From: Mesorhizobium sp. WSM3860
Lineage (GTDB): Bacteria > Pseudomonadota > Alphaproteobacteria > Rhizobiales > Rhizobiaceae
Assembly (NCBI RefSeq): GCF_002294995.1
Contig: NZ_NSGF01000013.1
Span: 1 to 64,000 of the forward strand
Direction: 5' to 3'
Length of the DNA stretch: 64,000 nucleotides
Shown: piece after piece, positions 16,804 to 26,427 of the stretch
Numbering within the stretch: position 1 is the first letter of the stretch
Layout: each line of letters opens with the position of its first letter
Notes under the pieces: model-generated
The model's input: only the letters and a program-made list of their open reading frames with translations
Databases searched by the model: none
What the model was told of the DNA's origin: nothing
Translations under genes and position numbers: made by a program

Positions 16804-17787
16804 TCAGAAGCAGATGGCGGCGTCCAGCTCCGATAGCGGACGCACGCCGGCGAGCAGCGCCCTCGCCTCGGCCTCGTCGCGCTTCATCTGCACGATCAGC
16901 GCATCGAGCCCATCGAATTTGAGCTCGGGGCGCAGATAGCCGAAGAACGACACCTGGCAGATCTCGCCATAGAGATCGCCGGAGAAATCGAAGACATAGG
17001 TTTCGAGCAGCGGCGCGCCATTATCGTCGACGGTCGGCCGGCGGCCGAAGCTGGCGACGCCGTCATGGAGCGTGCCATCGGCGCGGCGCAAGCGCACGGC
17101 GTAAATGCCTTCCTTCAGAGTGGCTTCCGGCGAAAGCTTCATATTGGCGGTCGGGAAGCCAAGCGTGCGGCCGAGCTGCTGGCCGCCGATCACCTCGCTC
17201 TCGACGGTGAAGCGATAGCCGAGCAGGCCGGCTGCTTCCTCGACCTTGCCTTCGCAAAGCAGGGCGCGGATGCGGCTCGACGAGACCACCTCGGCACCCT
17301 CGTCGCGGAAGGCGTCGACCAACGTCACGCCGAAGCCGTGGCGCTCGCCGGCCGCCATCAGAAAGGCCGGGCCGCCCTGGCGGTCCTTGCCGAAGTGGAA
17401 ATCGAAGCCGGTGACGGCATGGCTGACGCCCAGCCTGTTCTCCAGCACATCGGTCACGAATGCCTCGGCCGAGAGCGCGGCGAAGTCGCGCGTGAACGGC
17501 TGCTCGACGAGGGCGGCAAAGCCGAGTCTGGCCAGGAGCCGCGCCTTCATCGGCGGCGGCGTCAGCACGAAGAGCGGCACATCCGGCCGGAACACCTTGC
17601 GCGGGTGCGGCTCGAAGGTGAGCACCAGGGCCGGCACGCCGCGGCGGCCGGCTTCGGCGAGCGCCCGCTCCAGCACCGACAGATGGCCGCGGTGGACGCC
17701 GTCGAAATTGCCGATCGCCACGACGCCGCCGCGCAAACGCCCGGGCAACGGCGTGACCGCGGAGATGCGTTCGAAATCGTGCGTCAT
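16804..17787 (-). CDS. ribF: Bifunctional riboflavin kinase / FAD synthetase
   Basis: 327 residues from the ATG at 17787 (MTHDFERISAVTPLPG). The FAD synthetase domain carries GNFDGVHRGH near residue 25 (nucleotidyltransferase HxGH-type site) and SSSRIRALLCEGKVEEA. The C-terminal flavokinase domain has GRTLGFPTANM near residue 200 and NxGRRPT-like FGRRPTVDDNGAPLLETYVFDF. It makes FMN then FAD from riboflavin in the cytoplasm. The TIGR01459 HAD gene lies 47 bases upstream on the same strand and is probably co-transcribed. Confidence 0.95.
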   Translation of the reverse strand: MTHDFERISAVTPLPGRLRGGVVAIGNFDGVHRGHLSVLERALAEAGRRGVPALVLTFEPHPRKVFRPDVPLFVLTPPPMKARLLARLGFAALVEQPFTRDFAALSAEAFVTDVLENRLGVSHAVTGFDFHFGKDRQGGPAFLMAAGERHGFGVTLVDAFRDEGAEVVSSSRIRALLCEGKVEEAAGLLGYRFTVESEVIGGQQLGRTLGFPTANMKLSPEATLKEGIYAVRLRRADGTLHDGVASFGRRPTVDDNGAPLLETYVFDFSGDLYGEICQVSFFGYLRPELKFDGLDALIVQMKRDEAEARALLAGVRPLSELDAAICF

Positions 17788-17834
17788 GTCGACCTGCGTG
17801 ATGTCGGGGCGCCCGTCATGGTCCGGCTTCCCGC

Positions 17835-18695
17835 CTATTGCAGCCGCGCGATGACGGCGACCGGCCGATAACCGTGCGTTGCGAGGAAACCGGCCAGCCT
17901 TTCGGGATCCGGCCGCAGCGGGTCGCCATAGTCGCGGGCATGAATGCCGCCCGAGACATAGAGCACGTCGAACCCGTTGTCGGCGGCACCCTTGACATCG
18001 GTCATCATGCCATCGCCGATTGCGAGAACCTGTTTTCGCTCGACCGCGTGGCCGAGCAGCCCGGCGACTTCCTTCATGGCGAGGTCGTAGATCGGCGCGA
18101 ACGGCTTGCCGGCGATCAGCGTGCAGCCGCCAAGCTGCGCGTAGTCGCGCGCCAGCGCGCCGGCGCACCAGATGGTGCGCTCGCCGCGCTCGACCAGGAT
18201 GTCGGGGTTGGCGCAGATGAAGGGCAGATTGCGGGCACGCAGCCGCTGCAGCAGTTCCCCGTATTCGGCGGGCTTCTCCACCTCGTCGTCATAGAACCCG
18301 GTGCAGACAACGCCGGAGGCTTCGAATTCCTCCACGAGTTCGACGTCCAAGCTGTCATAGAGGGTGAAGTCCCGCTCGGGCCCGATGTGGAAGATCTTCC
18401 TCGGACCCTCGGCGATCAAGTCGCGCGTGACGTCGCCCGAGGTGACGACACGGTCATAGGCATCTGCCGGAACGCCGATCGCATGCATCTGCGCAACGAC
18501 GTCGGCGCTGCGCCGCGGCGAATTGGTGATCAGCACCACCGGCACTTTTGCCGCGCGCGCCCGGGCAAGCGCCTCCGCGGCGACGGGAAAGTGCCATTCG
18601 CCATTGTGCACCACGCCCCAAACGTCGCACAGGATGGCCGCGTAGTTTTCTGTCAGATCGGCGAGCGAAGCGATGATGTTTGGCGAGTCCGCCAT
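17835..18695 (-). CDS. TIGR01459-type HAD-superfamily IIA phosphatase
   Basis: 286 residues. HAD motif I is ILCDVWGVVHNG, in which the usual second Asp of DxD is Trp, as in NagD-like TIGR01459 proteins. Motif II is VVLITNSPRRS and motif IV is AIGDGMMTDVKGAADNG. The cap is the C2 type of subclass IIA. This family is typically encoded next to ribF in alphaproteobacteria, as here, which suggests a flavin- or nucleotide-related phosphatase, but the substrate has not been established. Confidence 0.9.
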   Translation of the reverse strand: MADSPNIIASLADLTENYAAILCDVWGVVHNGEWHFPVAAEALARARAAKVPVVLITNSPRRSADVVAQMHAIGVPADAYDRVVTSGDVTRDLIAEGPRKIFHIGPERDFTLYDSLDVELVEEFEASGVVCTGFYDDEVEKPAEYGELLQRLRARNLPFICANPDILVERGERTIWCAGALARDYAQLGGCTLIAGKPFAPIYDLAMKEVAGLLGHAVERKQVLAIGDGMMTDVKGAADNGFDVLYVSGGIHARDYGDPLRPDPERLAGFLATHGYRPVAVIARLQ

Positions 18696-18994
18696 GCCGT
18701 TTTCCTGAGGCTGATCTTGGGCAAAGCCGCGACAGCCATCCTTTTTGGTTCGAAGGCCGCCACGGCCGGTCCCGCATAACCGAAGCGCTCCATCCTGTCA
18801 CCAGCTTTCGCCATCGCCGCCGGGAGGAGTCCGACCACGCCCGTTCGGAAGCGCAGGGTTAACGCGCCGTCAAAATGGCGGTGCGTTCTTGATCGTTTCG
18901 CGCAAGCCGAAATTTAAGGATCTATGACCATGGTAGCACTGAACTAGGACCATGGTCTGATATCAATATGGGTCTTTAGCGGGGGCTGAGCGCA
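18696..18994. other. Intergenic region upstream of the TadG-like pair
   Basis: 299 bases between divergently read genes. It holds no open frame I can support. The last 100 bases are AT-richer (GATCTATGACCATGG, GATATCAATATGGG), and ACCATGG occurs twice (about 18926 and 18949), so this is the likely promoter of the TadG-like genes. Confidence 0.35.
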
Positions 18995-20956
18995 ATGATC
19001 GGCAGATTTATGGGCGACAAGCGGGGCAACTACGCCCTGTTGACAGTCATCACGATGGTACCGCTGATGGGTGCGGTGGCACTGGCCGTCGATTTTACGG
19101 AGTTGGTTAGAGAGAAGCAGGAGACGCTCAACGCCCTAGATGCTGCTGGCGTCGCGACTGCGCAGCAGATCGTCACCGGAGCGAGCGACACTGACGCGAA
19201 AGCCTACGCGAAGCAGTTCTTCGAGGCCAATCTCAGGCACGTGTCTCCGGCCAACACGACGCTGACCGTCACGCTGCCCAATAACAATGCCGGCGGCGGC
19301 ACCCTGGTCCTGGAGGCGTCCCTGAAATACCACCCCTATTTCCTGCCGTCGGCGTCGATGCTGCTCGGCGGAACAGCGGGCGACTCCGTCGTCAATGTTT
19401 CGGCGAGATCGGAAATCCGGCTTAAGAACACGCTGGAAGTGGCGCTAGTGCTGGATAATTCCGGATCGATGTCGATCCTGGGCTCGGGAACCGGGCAGAA
19501 GCGCATTGACCTGCTGAAAGCCGCCGCCAAGCAGTTGGTCGACACGCTGGCACTGCAGGCCCAGCAGATGAAGCAGATCTCCAAACCGGTGCAATTCTCG
19601 CTGGTTCCGTTCTCTGCCTCGGTCAATGTCGGGCCGACGCATGACGGCGACAGCTGGATGGATCAAGATGGTATCTCCCCGATCCAGCATGAGAACTTCG
19701 ACTGGACGACGATGAGCGCCGCTAACGATCCGAACAAGTACGCCGAGAAGGTCAATGGCGCCTGGTATAAACGCGGGGACGGTTGGGGCGATACCAAGGG
19801 TGAGCCCCTAACCCGCTTCAGCCTTTATGCCGACATGACCGTGGAATCGGGTCGCGAAGAGGTGCCGAACTCAAAGCAGTACATCTGCGACGTGTATAAC
19901 AAAAAAGGCAAATGCACCGACGGACATTGGACTGACCCGCAATATGTCTACACCACCAGCCGCTATGCGAGTTGGCAGGGGTGCGTCGAAGCCAGGCCTT
20001 ATCCCTACAACGACGACGACACGACGCCGACCACGTCCAATCCTGCGACGCTTTTTGTGCCGATGTTCGCCCCGGACGAACCCGGCACGCTGTGGCGCGA
20101 CTTCAACCGCGACGGCACGAATGATGTCAACAGCTTGAGCTACGGCTACGAGAACAATTGGTGGGCAGACTGGCCCTATTCATCAAACCCAACCGCTGTT
20201 CACCGGCAATCCGACATGCGGAAGTACTTTCTGGTGAAGCCTTACGGTTCGACTTCGGCCGGTGCCGGTGACGGCCCGAACGCAGCCTGCACCACCAATC
20301 CAATCACGCCCCTCAAGGACGTCACGGTGAGTGCGCAGAAGCAGCAACTGACCGACGCCATCAATGCTATGGCGCCAACTGGCAATACGAACGTACCCGA
20401 GGGGCTCGCCTGGGGCTGGCGGACGGTCTCCAGCAACGAGCCGTTCACCGAAGGTCGGCCAAACAGCGAAAAGGGCAACGACAAGGTCGTCATCGTGTTG
20501 ACCGACGGCGCCAACACTTACAGCGCGATCAGCGACGCCAGCTATGCCAACAATCGTTCCACTTACGCGGCCTATGGCTATACCGGGCTGACCTATCCAG
20601 GATCGGGCAGCGTCACGCGCCTGTTCATGAATACGAGCACCGCGGTGCCTAAGACCACCTATACGGACGGCAACTACACGGCCGCGCTTGACGAACAGAT
20701 GCAGACGCTGTGCGCCAACGCCAAGGCGGCCGGGATCATGGTGATGACGGTCTCGCTCGACCTGGTCGACACCAAGGCGGACGAGAAGAAGGCCATGGCT
20801 GCGCTGAAGGCTTGCGCGTCCGACTCCCGCTTCCGCAGGGACCCGGCCGACCCGAGCAAGCCTGCGAAGCTATTCTGGAACTCGACCGGCGCCACGCTTT
20901 CGGACGACTTCAAGGCGATCGGCAGCGAATTGTCGAACCTGCGCATCGTCAGCTGA
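18995..20956 (+). CDS. TadG-like von Willebrand factor A protein (paralogue 1)
   Basis: 653 residues. RGNYALLTVITMVPLMGAVALAVD is the TadE/TadG-type N-terminus with one membrane helix (about 11-33), which anchors the protein with its bulk in the periplasm. A von Willebrand A domain follows with MIDAS motif DNSGSMS near residue 154 and VVIVLTDGANT near 499, separated by an unusually long insert with several cysteines (CDVYNKKGKC). TadG-like proteins accompany Flp/Tad pili; no other tad genes are in this window. The next gene is a close paralogue 26 bases downstream. The ribosome site is weak. Confidence 0.88.
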   Translation: MIGRFMGDKRGNYALLTVITMVPLMGAVALAVDFTELVREKQETLNALDAAGVATAQQIVTGASDTDAKAYAKQFFEANLRHVSPANTTLTVTLPNNNAGGGTLVLEASLKYHPYFLPSASMLLGGTAGDSVVNVSARSEIRLKNTLEVALVLDNSGSMSILGSGTGQKRIDLLKAAAKQLVDTLALQAQQMKQISKPVQFSLVPFSASVNVGPTHDGDSWMDQDGISPIQHENFDWTTMSAANDPNKYAEKVNGAWYKRGDGWGDTKGEPLTRFSLYADMTVESGREEVPNSKQYICDVYNKKGKCTDGHWTDPQYVYTTSRYASWQGCVEARPYPYNDDDTTPTTSNPATLFVPMFAPDEPGTLWRDFNRDGTNDVNSLSYGYENNWWADWPYSSNPTAVHRQSDMRKYFLVKPYGSTSAGAGDGPNAACTTNPITPLKDVTVSAQKQQLTDAINAMAPTGNTNVPEGLAWGWRTVSSNEPFTEGRPNSEKGNDKVVIVLTDGANTYSAISDASYANNRSTYAAYGYTGLTYPGSGSVTRLFMNTSTAVPKTTYTDGNYTAALDEQMQTLCANAKAAGIMVMTVSLDLVDTKADEKKAMAALKACASDSRFRRDPADPSKPAKLFWNSTGATLSDDFKAIGSELSNLRIVS

Positions 20957-20982
20957 TCCGAAAGAGCAACCGCTTGCTGAAG

Positions 20983-22956
20983 ATGCGCGAATTCTGGCTT
21001 CGCTTTTGTCGCGACAGGCGTGGCAATTATGCGCTGGTGACGGCGATCGCCATGGTGCCACTGATGGGCGCCCTGGCAATCGCCGTCGATCTCACCGAAC
21101 TCAACCGCCAAAAGCAGATGGTGCTGAATGCGCTCGATGCTGCGAATTTTGCCGCCGCGAGGCGGTTGGCGGAGGGCGCCACCAACGATCAGATCAAGGC
21201 CTATGCGGTCGACTTCTTCAACGCCAACCTCAACACCATCGACCCCGCGGACGTATCGCTCAACATCACGCTGCCCACCAGCCAGGCCGGCGGCGGTTTG
21301 CTGACCATGAGCGCCACGCTTACCTACCGACCCTATTTCTATCCGGCTTCGGCAATGCTCGTCGGCGTGGACGAAGTCGACGCGAAAAAGCCCGTCGAGC
21401 TCGAGATGAAGTCACAGGTGCGCTTGAAGAACACGCTGGAAGTGGCGATGGTGCTCGACAATTCGGGCTCGATGTCGACCAAGGGATCCGGTACGGGGCA
21501 GAAGCGCATCGACCTGCTCAAACAGGCCGCCAATCAGCTGGTCGACACGCTGGCGCAGCAGGCGGCGCAGATCAAGCAGATCGACAACCCGGTCCAGTTC
21601 AGCCTTGTGCCCTTCGCCGCTTCCGTCAATGTCGGGCCGGACAACGACAACGCCTCCTGGATGGATGTCTACGGGCTGTCGACGAATGCCAACGAGAATT
21701 TCGACTGGTCGACGCTCAACGCCGCCAACAAACACGCCCAGAAGATCAACGGCATCTGGTACAAGAACGGCACCGGCTGGGGGACGGAGGAAGGCCAGGC
21801 GCTGACCCGCTTTTCGCTCTATCGCGACATGAAGGTGGTCACCAGTCACGAGCGCATCGTCGGCAGCAGGCGCGTCGTCTGCGACGAGTACCGGTCCAAC
21901 AACACCTGCAAACGCAGCCACAACGAATATGACTACAACGACACCTACGGCCCGTTTGCGAGCTGGCAGGGCTGCGTCGAGGTGCGCCCCTACCCTTACA
22001 ATGTCGACGATACGCCTGCTTCGGGCGGGCCGAACAACACCGGCATCGGCGTCGGCGACCCGGCGACGATGTTCGTGCCGATGTTCGCGCCCGACGAGCC
22101 CGGCAACCAATGGAAGGTGACGCAAGATCCCGACGAGCCGAACCCGCTGACCTACGGCGCCGCCAACAGCTGGTGGAATGACGATCCGTCGAGCATCACC
22201 GGCAAGACGCGACAATCCAACATGGCCAAATATTTCATGCCGCGGCCGATCAATGCGCCGGTGCTGGCAACGGGGGCCGGCCCCAACTACAGCTGCACCA
22301 CGACCCCGATCACGCCGCTCACCGACGTCACCAATGCGGACGGGCTGGCCGCCATCAAGGCGGCAGTCGACCTGATGCAGCCCAACGGCAACACCAATGT
22401 GCCGGAAGGCATGGCCTGGGGCTGGCGCACCGTTTCCAGCACGGAGCCGTTCGCCGAAGGGAGGCCGGAGACCGAACGCGGCAACGACAAGGTCGTCATC
22501 GTGCTCACCGACGGCGAGAACACCTATTCGACGGTGAGCTCCGATCCGGCCGGCAACAAGTCGACCTATGCGGCCTACGGCTATACCGGAGTGGGCTACA
22601 ACGGCACCTCGGTCACCCGCCTGTTCGGCGGCACCTCCAGCGACATCGGCCAGTTCAACTATTCCTCGGGCAACTACACCAACGCGCTCAATGAGCAGAT
22701 GGCGAAGCTCTGCGACCACGCCAAGGCGGCCAACATCATGGTGATGACGGTTGCGCTCGACATGTCCTCGACCGACGCCGGCGACAAGAAGGCAATGGAC
22801 GCCCTCAAGACCTGCTCTTCCGACTCCCGCTTCCGCAAGGATCCGGCCGACCCCAGCAAGCCCGCCAAGCTTTTCTGGAACGCGACCGGCGCGACCCTGT
22901 CCGACAATTTCAAGGAGATTGCGAACGAGTTGTCGAACTTGCGCGTGGTGAGGTGA
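20983..22956 (+). CDS. TadG-like von Willebrand factor A protein (paralogue 2)
   Basis: 657 residues from ATG 20983 (MREFWLRFCRDRRGNYAL). Same architecture as its upstream neighbour: RGNYALVTAIAMVPLMGALA helix, MIDAS DNSGSMS, VVIVLTDGENT, and a nearly identical C-terminus (DPADPSKPAKLFWNATGATL against DPADPSKPAKLFWNSTGATL). The long insert differs most, for example in its cysteine-bounded loop CDEYRSNNTC. The pair is a tandem duplication, probably one operon. Role in adhesion or pilus assembly is inferred from the family. Confidence 0.88.
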   Translation: MREFWLRFCRDRRGNYALVTAIAMVPLMGALAIAVDLTELNRQKQMVLNALDAANFAAARRLAEGATNDQIKAYAVDFFNANLNTIDPADVSLNITLPTSQAGGGLLTMSATLTYRPYFYPASAMLVGVDEVDAKKPVELEMKSQVRLKNTLEVAMVLDNSGSMSTKGSGTGQKRIDLLKQAANQLVDTLAQQAAQIKQIDNPVQFSLVPFAASVNVGPDNDNASWMDVYGLSTNANENFDWSTLNAANKHAQKINGIWYKNGTGWGTEEGQALTRFSLYRDMKVVTSHERIVGSRRVVCDEYRSNNTCKRSHNEYDYNDTYGPFASWQGCVEVRPYPYNVDDTPASGGPNNTGIGVGDPATMFVPMFAPDEPGNQWKVTQDPDEPNPLTYGAANSWWNDDPSSITGKTRQSNMAKYFMPRPINAPVLATGAGPNYSCTTTPITPLTDVTNADGLAAIKAAVDLMQPNGNTNVPEGMAWGWRTVSSTEPFAEGRPETERGNDKVVIVLTDGENTYSTVSSDPAGNKSTYAAYGYTGVGYNGTSVTRLFGGTSSDIGQFNYSSGNYTNALNEQMAKLCDHAKAANIMVMTVALDMSSTDAGDKKAMDALKTCSSDSRFRKDPADPSKPAKLFWNATGATLSDNFKEIANELSNLRVVR

Positions 22957-22995
22957 CGACCAGCTAGTTCACAACCAAGAGAGGTCGGCGGGACA

Positions 22996-23155
22996 GCGCC
23001 CCCCTCTGTCCTGCCGGACATCTCCCCCACTTGGGGGGAGATTGGCAGCTTCGCCCGCCGCGCCCGTTCCGCAACGTTGGCGATTGGCGAAAGCCGACGC
23101 GCCATCTGATCTCCCCCCTTGTGGGGGAGATGGCCGGCAGGCCAGACGGGGGCGC
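22996..23155. repeat. Palindromic repeat, family R1 (copy 1)
   Basis: Two 48-base arms (22996-23043 and 23108-23155) are inverted copies with few mismatches; each arm itself folds (ATCTCCCCC...GGGGGAGAT). The outer ends read GCGCCCCCCTCTG and CAGACGGGGGCGC. The same element occurs at 48109-48263, in rearranged form at 62095-62267 and as a fragment at 52691. It occupies most of the gap between the TadG-like pair and the LysE gene. Confidence 0.85.
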
Positions 23156-23273
23156 GACGGATCGCGACCTAAGCCTTTGTCGCGCAAAACGTCTGGCGCA
23201 ATGGCCGGCGCCGCCAAGCCCTTGCGCGCTCTCGCGAAGCGCGACACATCTCGGCGCTTTCGCGGAGACTCCC

Positions 23274-23906
23274 ATGCCCGACGCCGCCAATCATCTGACC
23301 TTCGCGCTGATCTGCCTCGGCATGGTGCTCACACCCGGCCCGAACATGATCTACCTGATCTCGCGCTCATTGTCGCAAGGGCCGAGGGCCGGGCTGATTT
23401 CGCTGGGCGGCGTGGCGCTGGGCTTCCTGTTCTATGTGCTGTCCGCGGCCTTCGGCATCACCGCGCTGATCTTCGCCGTGCCCTATGCTTACGACGCGCT
23501 GCGCTTCGTGGGCGCGCTCTATCTTTTGTGGCTCGCCTGGCAGGCGCTGAGGCCGGGCGGCCGCTCGCCATTCCAGGTCCGTGAGCTGCCCAAGGACAGG
23601 CCGCGCAAGCTGTTCGTCATGGGGCTGATGACCAACCTGCTCAATCCGAAGGTGGCGGTGCTTTATCTCTCGCTCTTGCCGCAGTTCATCAACCCGGCCA
23701 AGGGCCATGTGCTGTCGCAGCTTCTGGTGCTTGGCGTGACGCAGATCTCTATCAGCCTGACCGTCAACGCCATCATCGCGGTGACCGCCGGCTCGATCGC
23801 GAATTTCCTTGCCGGGCGGCCGTTCTGGATGGTCGTCCAGCGCTGGATGATGGGCACGGTGCTGACCGCGCTGGCGCTGAAAATGGCGACCGAGGCTCAA
23901 CGCTGA
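23274..23906 (+). CDS. LysE-family translocator
   Basis: 210 residues from the ATG at 23274 (GGAG 7 bases upstream). Hydrophobic throughout, with about six helices. The N-terminal LGMVLTPGPNMIYLISRSL and LISLGGVALGFLFYVL, and MGLMTNLLNPKVAVLYLSLLP, are LysE/RhtB signatures. The family exports amino acids and related metabolites. Substrate unknown. It converges with the dienelactone-hydrolase-like gene 26 bases away. Confidence 0.92.
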   Translation: MPDAANHLTFALICLGMVLTPGPNMIYLISRSLSQGPRAGLISLGGVALGFLFYVLSAAFGITALIFAVPYAYDALRFVGALYLLWLAWQALRPGGRSPFQVRELPKDRPRKLFVMGLMTNLLNPKVAVLYLSLLPQFINPAKGHVLSQLLVLGVTQISISLTVNAIIAVTAGSIANFLAGRPFWMVVQRWMMGTVLTALALKMATEAQR

Positions 23907-23931
23907 GATCGGATGATCAGGGCTATGGCCC

Positions 23932-24813
23932 TTATCCGCTGAAGGCCTGCTTCAAAAACGCGTGGACATCGCTTACCGATTTTTCGGCAGCGGCCGCATT
24001 GTACTCCACCCGGTGACCATACTCCTCAGTGCCCGTCTTCAATGACGGGGAGGCAAATGCGTGACGGGCGCTCTTGAAGATATCAAGCTGCACGGCGCTG
24101 CCCTTGCCGCTGCGCTGCGCCATCATCTCCCGGCATTTTCTCGCGGGGGTCCAATCATCAAGCTCGCCGATCAGGATCAATGTCGGGACCGTCATATCGC
24201 CATTGGCAGCCGAACAGTTCGGATAGTAGGCAATCGCTGCCCTGAACTTGTGCGCCATAAGCTGCACGGCACCACCAAGTTGCACGGCCTCGAGCGTTGT
24301 GGTTCCGCCAGCGGAGGACCCCGCCAATGCTATGCGCTGAGGGTCGACGAAACGCAATCTCGACAGGAAGTCCAAGGCACCGTAGGCGTCATAGACGCGA
24401 TCAGCAAGCAGGCTGCCATGACCAAGCGGACCGCGATCACACGTCTCGCGAATACCGCGCGTGCTGAAGCTATCGACAAAGAGGGCGACGTAACCCCAGG
24501 AAGACAGCCGCTCGGACCAAGTTTTCCTTACATCCGGGAATAAGCCCGTACATCCGTGGAGAACGACGACAGCCGGGAACGGCCCCTCGCCCGGCGGCCG
24601 CGTCAGATACCCATTCAATGGCGTGCCAGGAATGGCCTGGAGCGCTCGCCCGTTTTGTTGCGCAATGCGCTCCTGAAACGGCGTCGGCTTCACGACCGCG
24701 CTTTCAAAGTGCACCAACTCGTCAGCGTTGGCATGAGTGGTATCAAGGCAGCCAACAGACCAAAGGCCGGCCACGAAAGCCGCCCCCTTGAGCGACCTCA
24801 AAAAAGTCTTCAT
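23932..24813 (-). CDS. Dienelactone-hydrolase-like alpha/beta hydrolase, exported
   Basis: 293 residues from the ATG at 24813 (GGAG 8 bases upstream). The N-terminal hydrophobic stretch ends in SVGC, so it may be a lipoprotein or a Sec-secreted protein. VVVLHGCTGLFP gives the oxyanion region, GSSAGG the nucleophile elbow, and GELDDWTP and ARHAF supply the Asp and His of the triad. Base composition is a little less GC-rich than its neighbours. The enzyme should cleave ester or lactone bonds outside the cytoplasm; substrate unknown. Confidence 0.82.
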   Translation of the reverse strand: MKTFLRSLKGAAFVAGLWSVGCLDTTHANADELVHFESAVVKPTPFQERIAQQNGRALQAIPGTPLNGYLTRPPGEGPFPAVVVLHGCTGLFPDVRKTWSERLSSWGYVALFVDSFSTRGIRETCDRGPLGHGSLLADRVYDAYGALDFLSRLRFVDPQRIALAGSSAGGTTTLEAVQLGGAVQLMAHKFRAAIAYYPNCSAANGDMTVPTLILIGELDDWTPARKCREMMAQRSGKGSAVQLDIFKSARHAFASPSLKTGTEEYGHRVEYNAAAAEKSVSDVHAFLKQAFSG

Positions 24814-24867
24814 CAACCGGGCTCCAGTAAACCGCTTCGGGCGGTCTGCTTTGTTCGAGGGCGCGGC

Positions 24868-25692
24868 CTACATCGGCCGGCGGATGGGCCGGATCTGCTC
24901 CGGCTCCACCACCTTGCGATAGAGATGCCAGGTCGCATGGCCGAGGACCGGCATGACGACGGCAAGGCCGGCAAACAGCGGGATCGAGCCGATCACCAGC
25001 AGCACCGCGACCGTCAGGCCCCAGAGCGCCATCTGCAACGGGTTGGCCATCACGGCGCGCGCCGAGGTCTCGATCGCCGAGACGGCGCCGACATCGCGGT
25101 CGAGCAGCAGCGGGAAGGCAATCACCGTGGTCGCAAGCACCACGACCGCGAAGACAAAGCCGGCAGCGTTGCCGAGCAGGATCAGCGTCCAGCCCTTGCC
25201 GGTGGTCAGCACGTCGCGCAGGAAAGTTCCGACCGAGGCCGGCGGCTCGGCGCCGAACAGGCTGGTGTAGATCGACTGCGCGGTGAACAGCCACAGAAGG
25301 AAGAGCGCGAAAAGCAGGACGCCGATCGCCGCGATCGAGGGCAGCGCCGGCGAACGGCGCACGTCGAGCGCATGATGCCAGCGGCTGCTCATGCCGAGCT
25401 CGCGCCGGCGGCTGATCTCGTAGAGACCGATGGCAGCGAAGGGACCGATCAATGCAAAACCCGACATCAGCGGATAGACGAGCTGGATGGCGCTCGAACC
25501 GGAGGTCCACCGCGTCAGGATCAGGCCGACGACCGGATAGATCAGGCACAGGAACACATAGTGCGAAGGCTTGGCCCAGAAATCCTCGGCGCCGAGCCTT
25601 AGCGCGTCCCATAGATCCGACGTGGTGATGTGGCGCACCGTGGGCTGCACATGCAACCCTTGCGCGTCCGCCATGACATGAAAACCGGCCAT
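24868..25692 (-). CDS. DUF2189 membrane protein
   Basis: 274 residues from the ATG at 25692 (GGAGG 7 bases upstream). A short soluble start (VRHITTSDLWDALRLGAEDF) precedes six or so membrane helices. The pattern LRLGAEDFWAKPSHYVFL and a late GLAVVMPVLGHATWHLYRK are DUF2189 features. Function of the family is not established; it is an inner-membrane protein. Confidence 0.85.
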   Translation of the reverse strand: MAGFHVMADAQGLHVQPTVRHITTSDLWDALRLGAEDFWAKPSHYVFLCLIYPVVGLILTRWTSGSSAIQLVYPLMSGFALIGPFAAIGLYEISRRRELGMSSRWHHALDVRRSPALPSIAAIGVLLFALFLLWLFTAQSIYTSLFGAEPPASVGTFLRDVLTTGKGWTLILLGNAAGFVFAVVVLATTVIAFPLLLDRDVGAVSAIETSARAVMANPLQMALWGLTVAVLLVIGSIPLFAGLAVVMPVLGHATWHLYRKVVEPEQIRPIRRPM

Positions 25693-25860
25693 TACCGTCC
25701 TCCGTATCGCTCGGGGGGCGGTCACCGCCTGGGTGGCCCGCCCGTGGCTGCCACTTCTAGAACGCCGGGATGATAGCCGATCCGCCGGAGGATGTCGCCG
25801 CATAACGCGATTTTCATCGCCTGCCCGGCAAAAGCCACGATCGCCGGTATCAGAGGCCGG

Positions 25861-26367
25861 ATGACCAGCCTGACCACCGATTCCCCCAATCTCGACAAAC
25901 GCACATTGCTCAAGGCCATCGGCCTTGCGGCGCTTGCCGGCATCGCCGCCTGCACCAGCGTCCCGCTGCCGACTGGCAAAGGCGCCGGCGTGTCGTCCTC
26001 CGCCACCGGCACGTTGAGCACTATCCGCACATCGGCCGGACTGCCGGCGCTGGTTCCGGACGCGCAGCTCGAGCATGCGGCGCTGCAGCAGGCCGGCTAC
26101 ATGGCGTCGCGCGCCCGCATGAGCCATACCACGGGCTGGGGCAAGGATTTCGCCTCGCGCATGAAGGGCAACGGCGTGCGTGGCGCCGCGGGCGAAAACA
26201 TCGCCGAGGGTCGTTTCGACCTGCAAAAGCTGTTCGACATCTGGATGCATTCGGACGGCCACCGGCGCAACATGCTCGACCCGGACTTCAGCCGCTTCGG
26301 GCTCGCCTATGTGCGCGACGGCCGCGATCCCAGCCTGCGCTACTGGTCACTGGTGCTTGGCAGGTAA
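25861..26367 (+). CDS. CAP-domain lipoprotein (SCP/PR1-like)
   Basis: 168 residues from the ATG at 25861 (AGAGG 5 bases upstream). The N-terminus KRTLLKAIGLAALAGIAAC ends in a lipobox-like IAAC, indicating a lipoprotein. The CAP domain follows with MSHTTGWGKDF, GENIAEG and the HSDGHRRNMLDPDFSRFGLAY signature (HSDGHRRNMLDPDFSRFGLA), including the conserved His and Glu residues. Bacterial CAP proteins are secreted with diverse or unknown roles. Confidence 0.87.
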   Translation: MTSLTTDSPNLDKRTLLKAIGLAALAGIAACTSVPLPTGKGAGVSSSATGTLSTIRTSAGLPALVPDAQLEHAALQQAGYMASRARMSHTTGWGKDFASRMKGNGVRGAAGENIAEGRFDLQKLFDIWMHSDGHRRNMLDPDFSRFGLAYVRDGRDPSLRYWSLVLGR

Positions 26368-26427
26368 GCTCCCAGCCGGCGGAGCCTGCGACGGATTTCT
26401 TCTCGGCCAAATTCTGATCAGGATCGG

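Noticed and set aside
18995..22956. Assembly artefact producing a false tandem TadG duplication
   Set aside because: The two copies differ at many bases throughout and have different inserts, so they are real paralogues.
22996..23155. Insertion sequence ends
   Set aside because: No transposase gene and no target duplication seen; length and hairpin arms fit a non-coding palindromic repeat.
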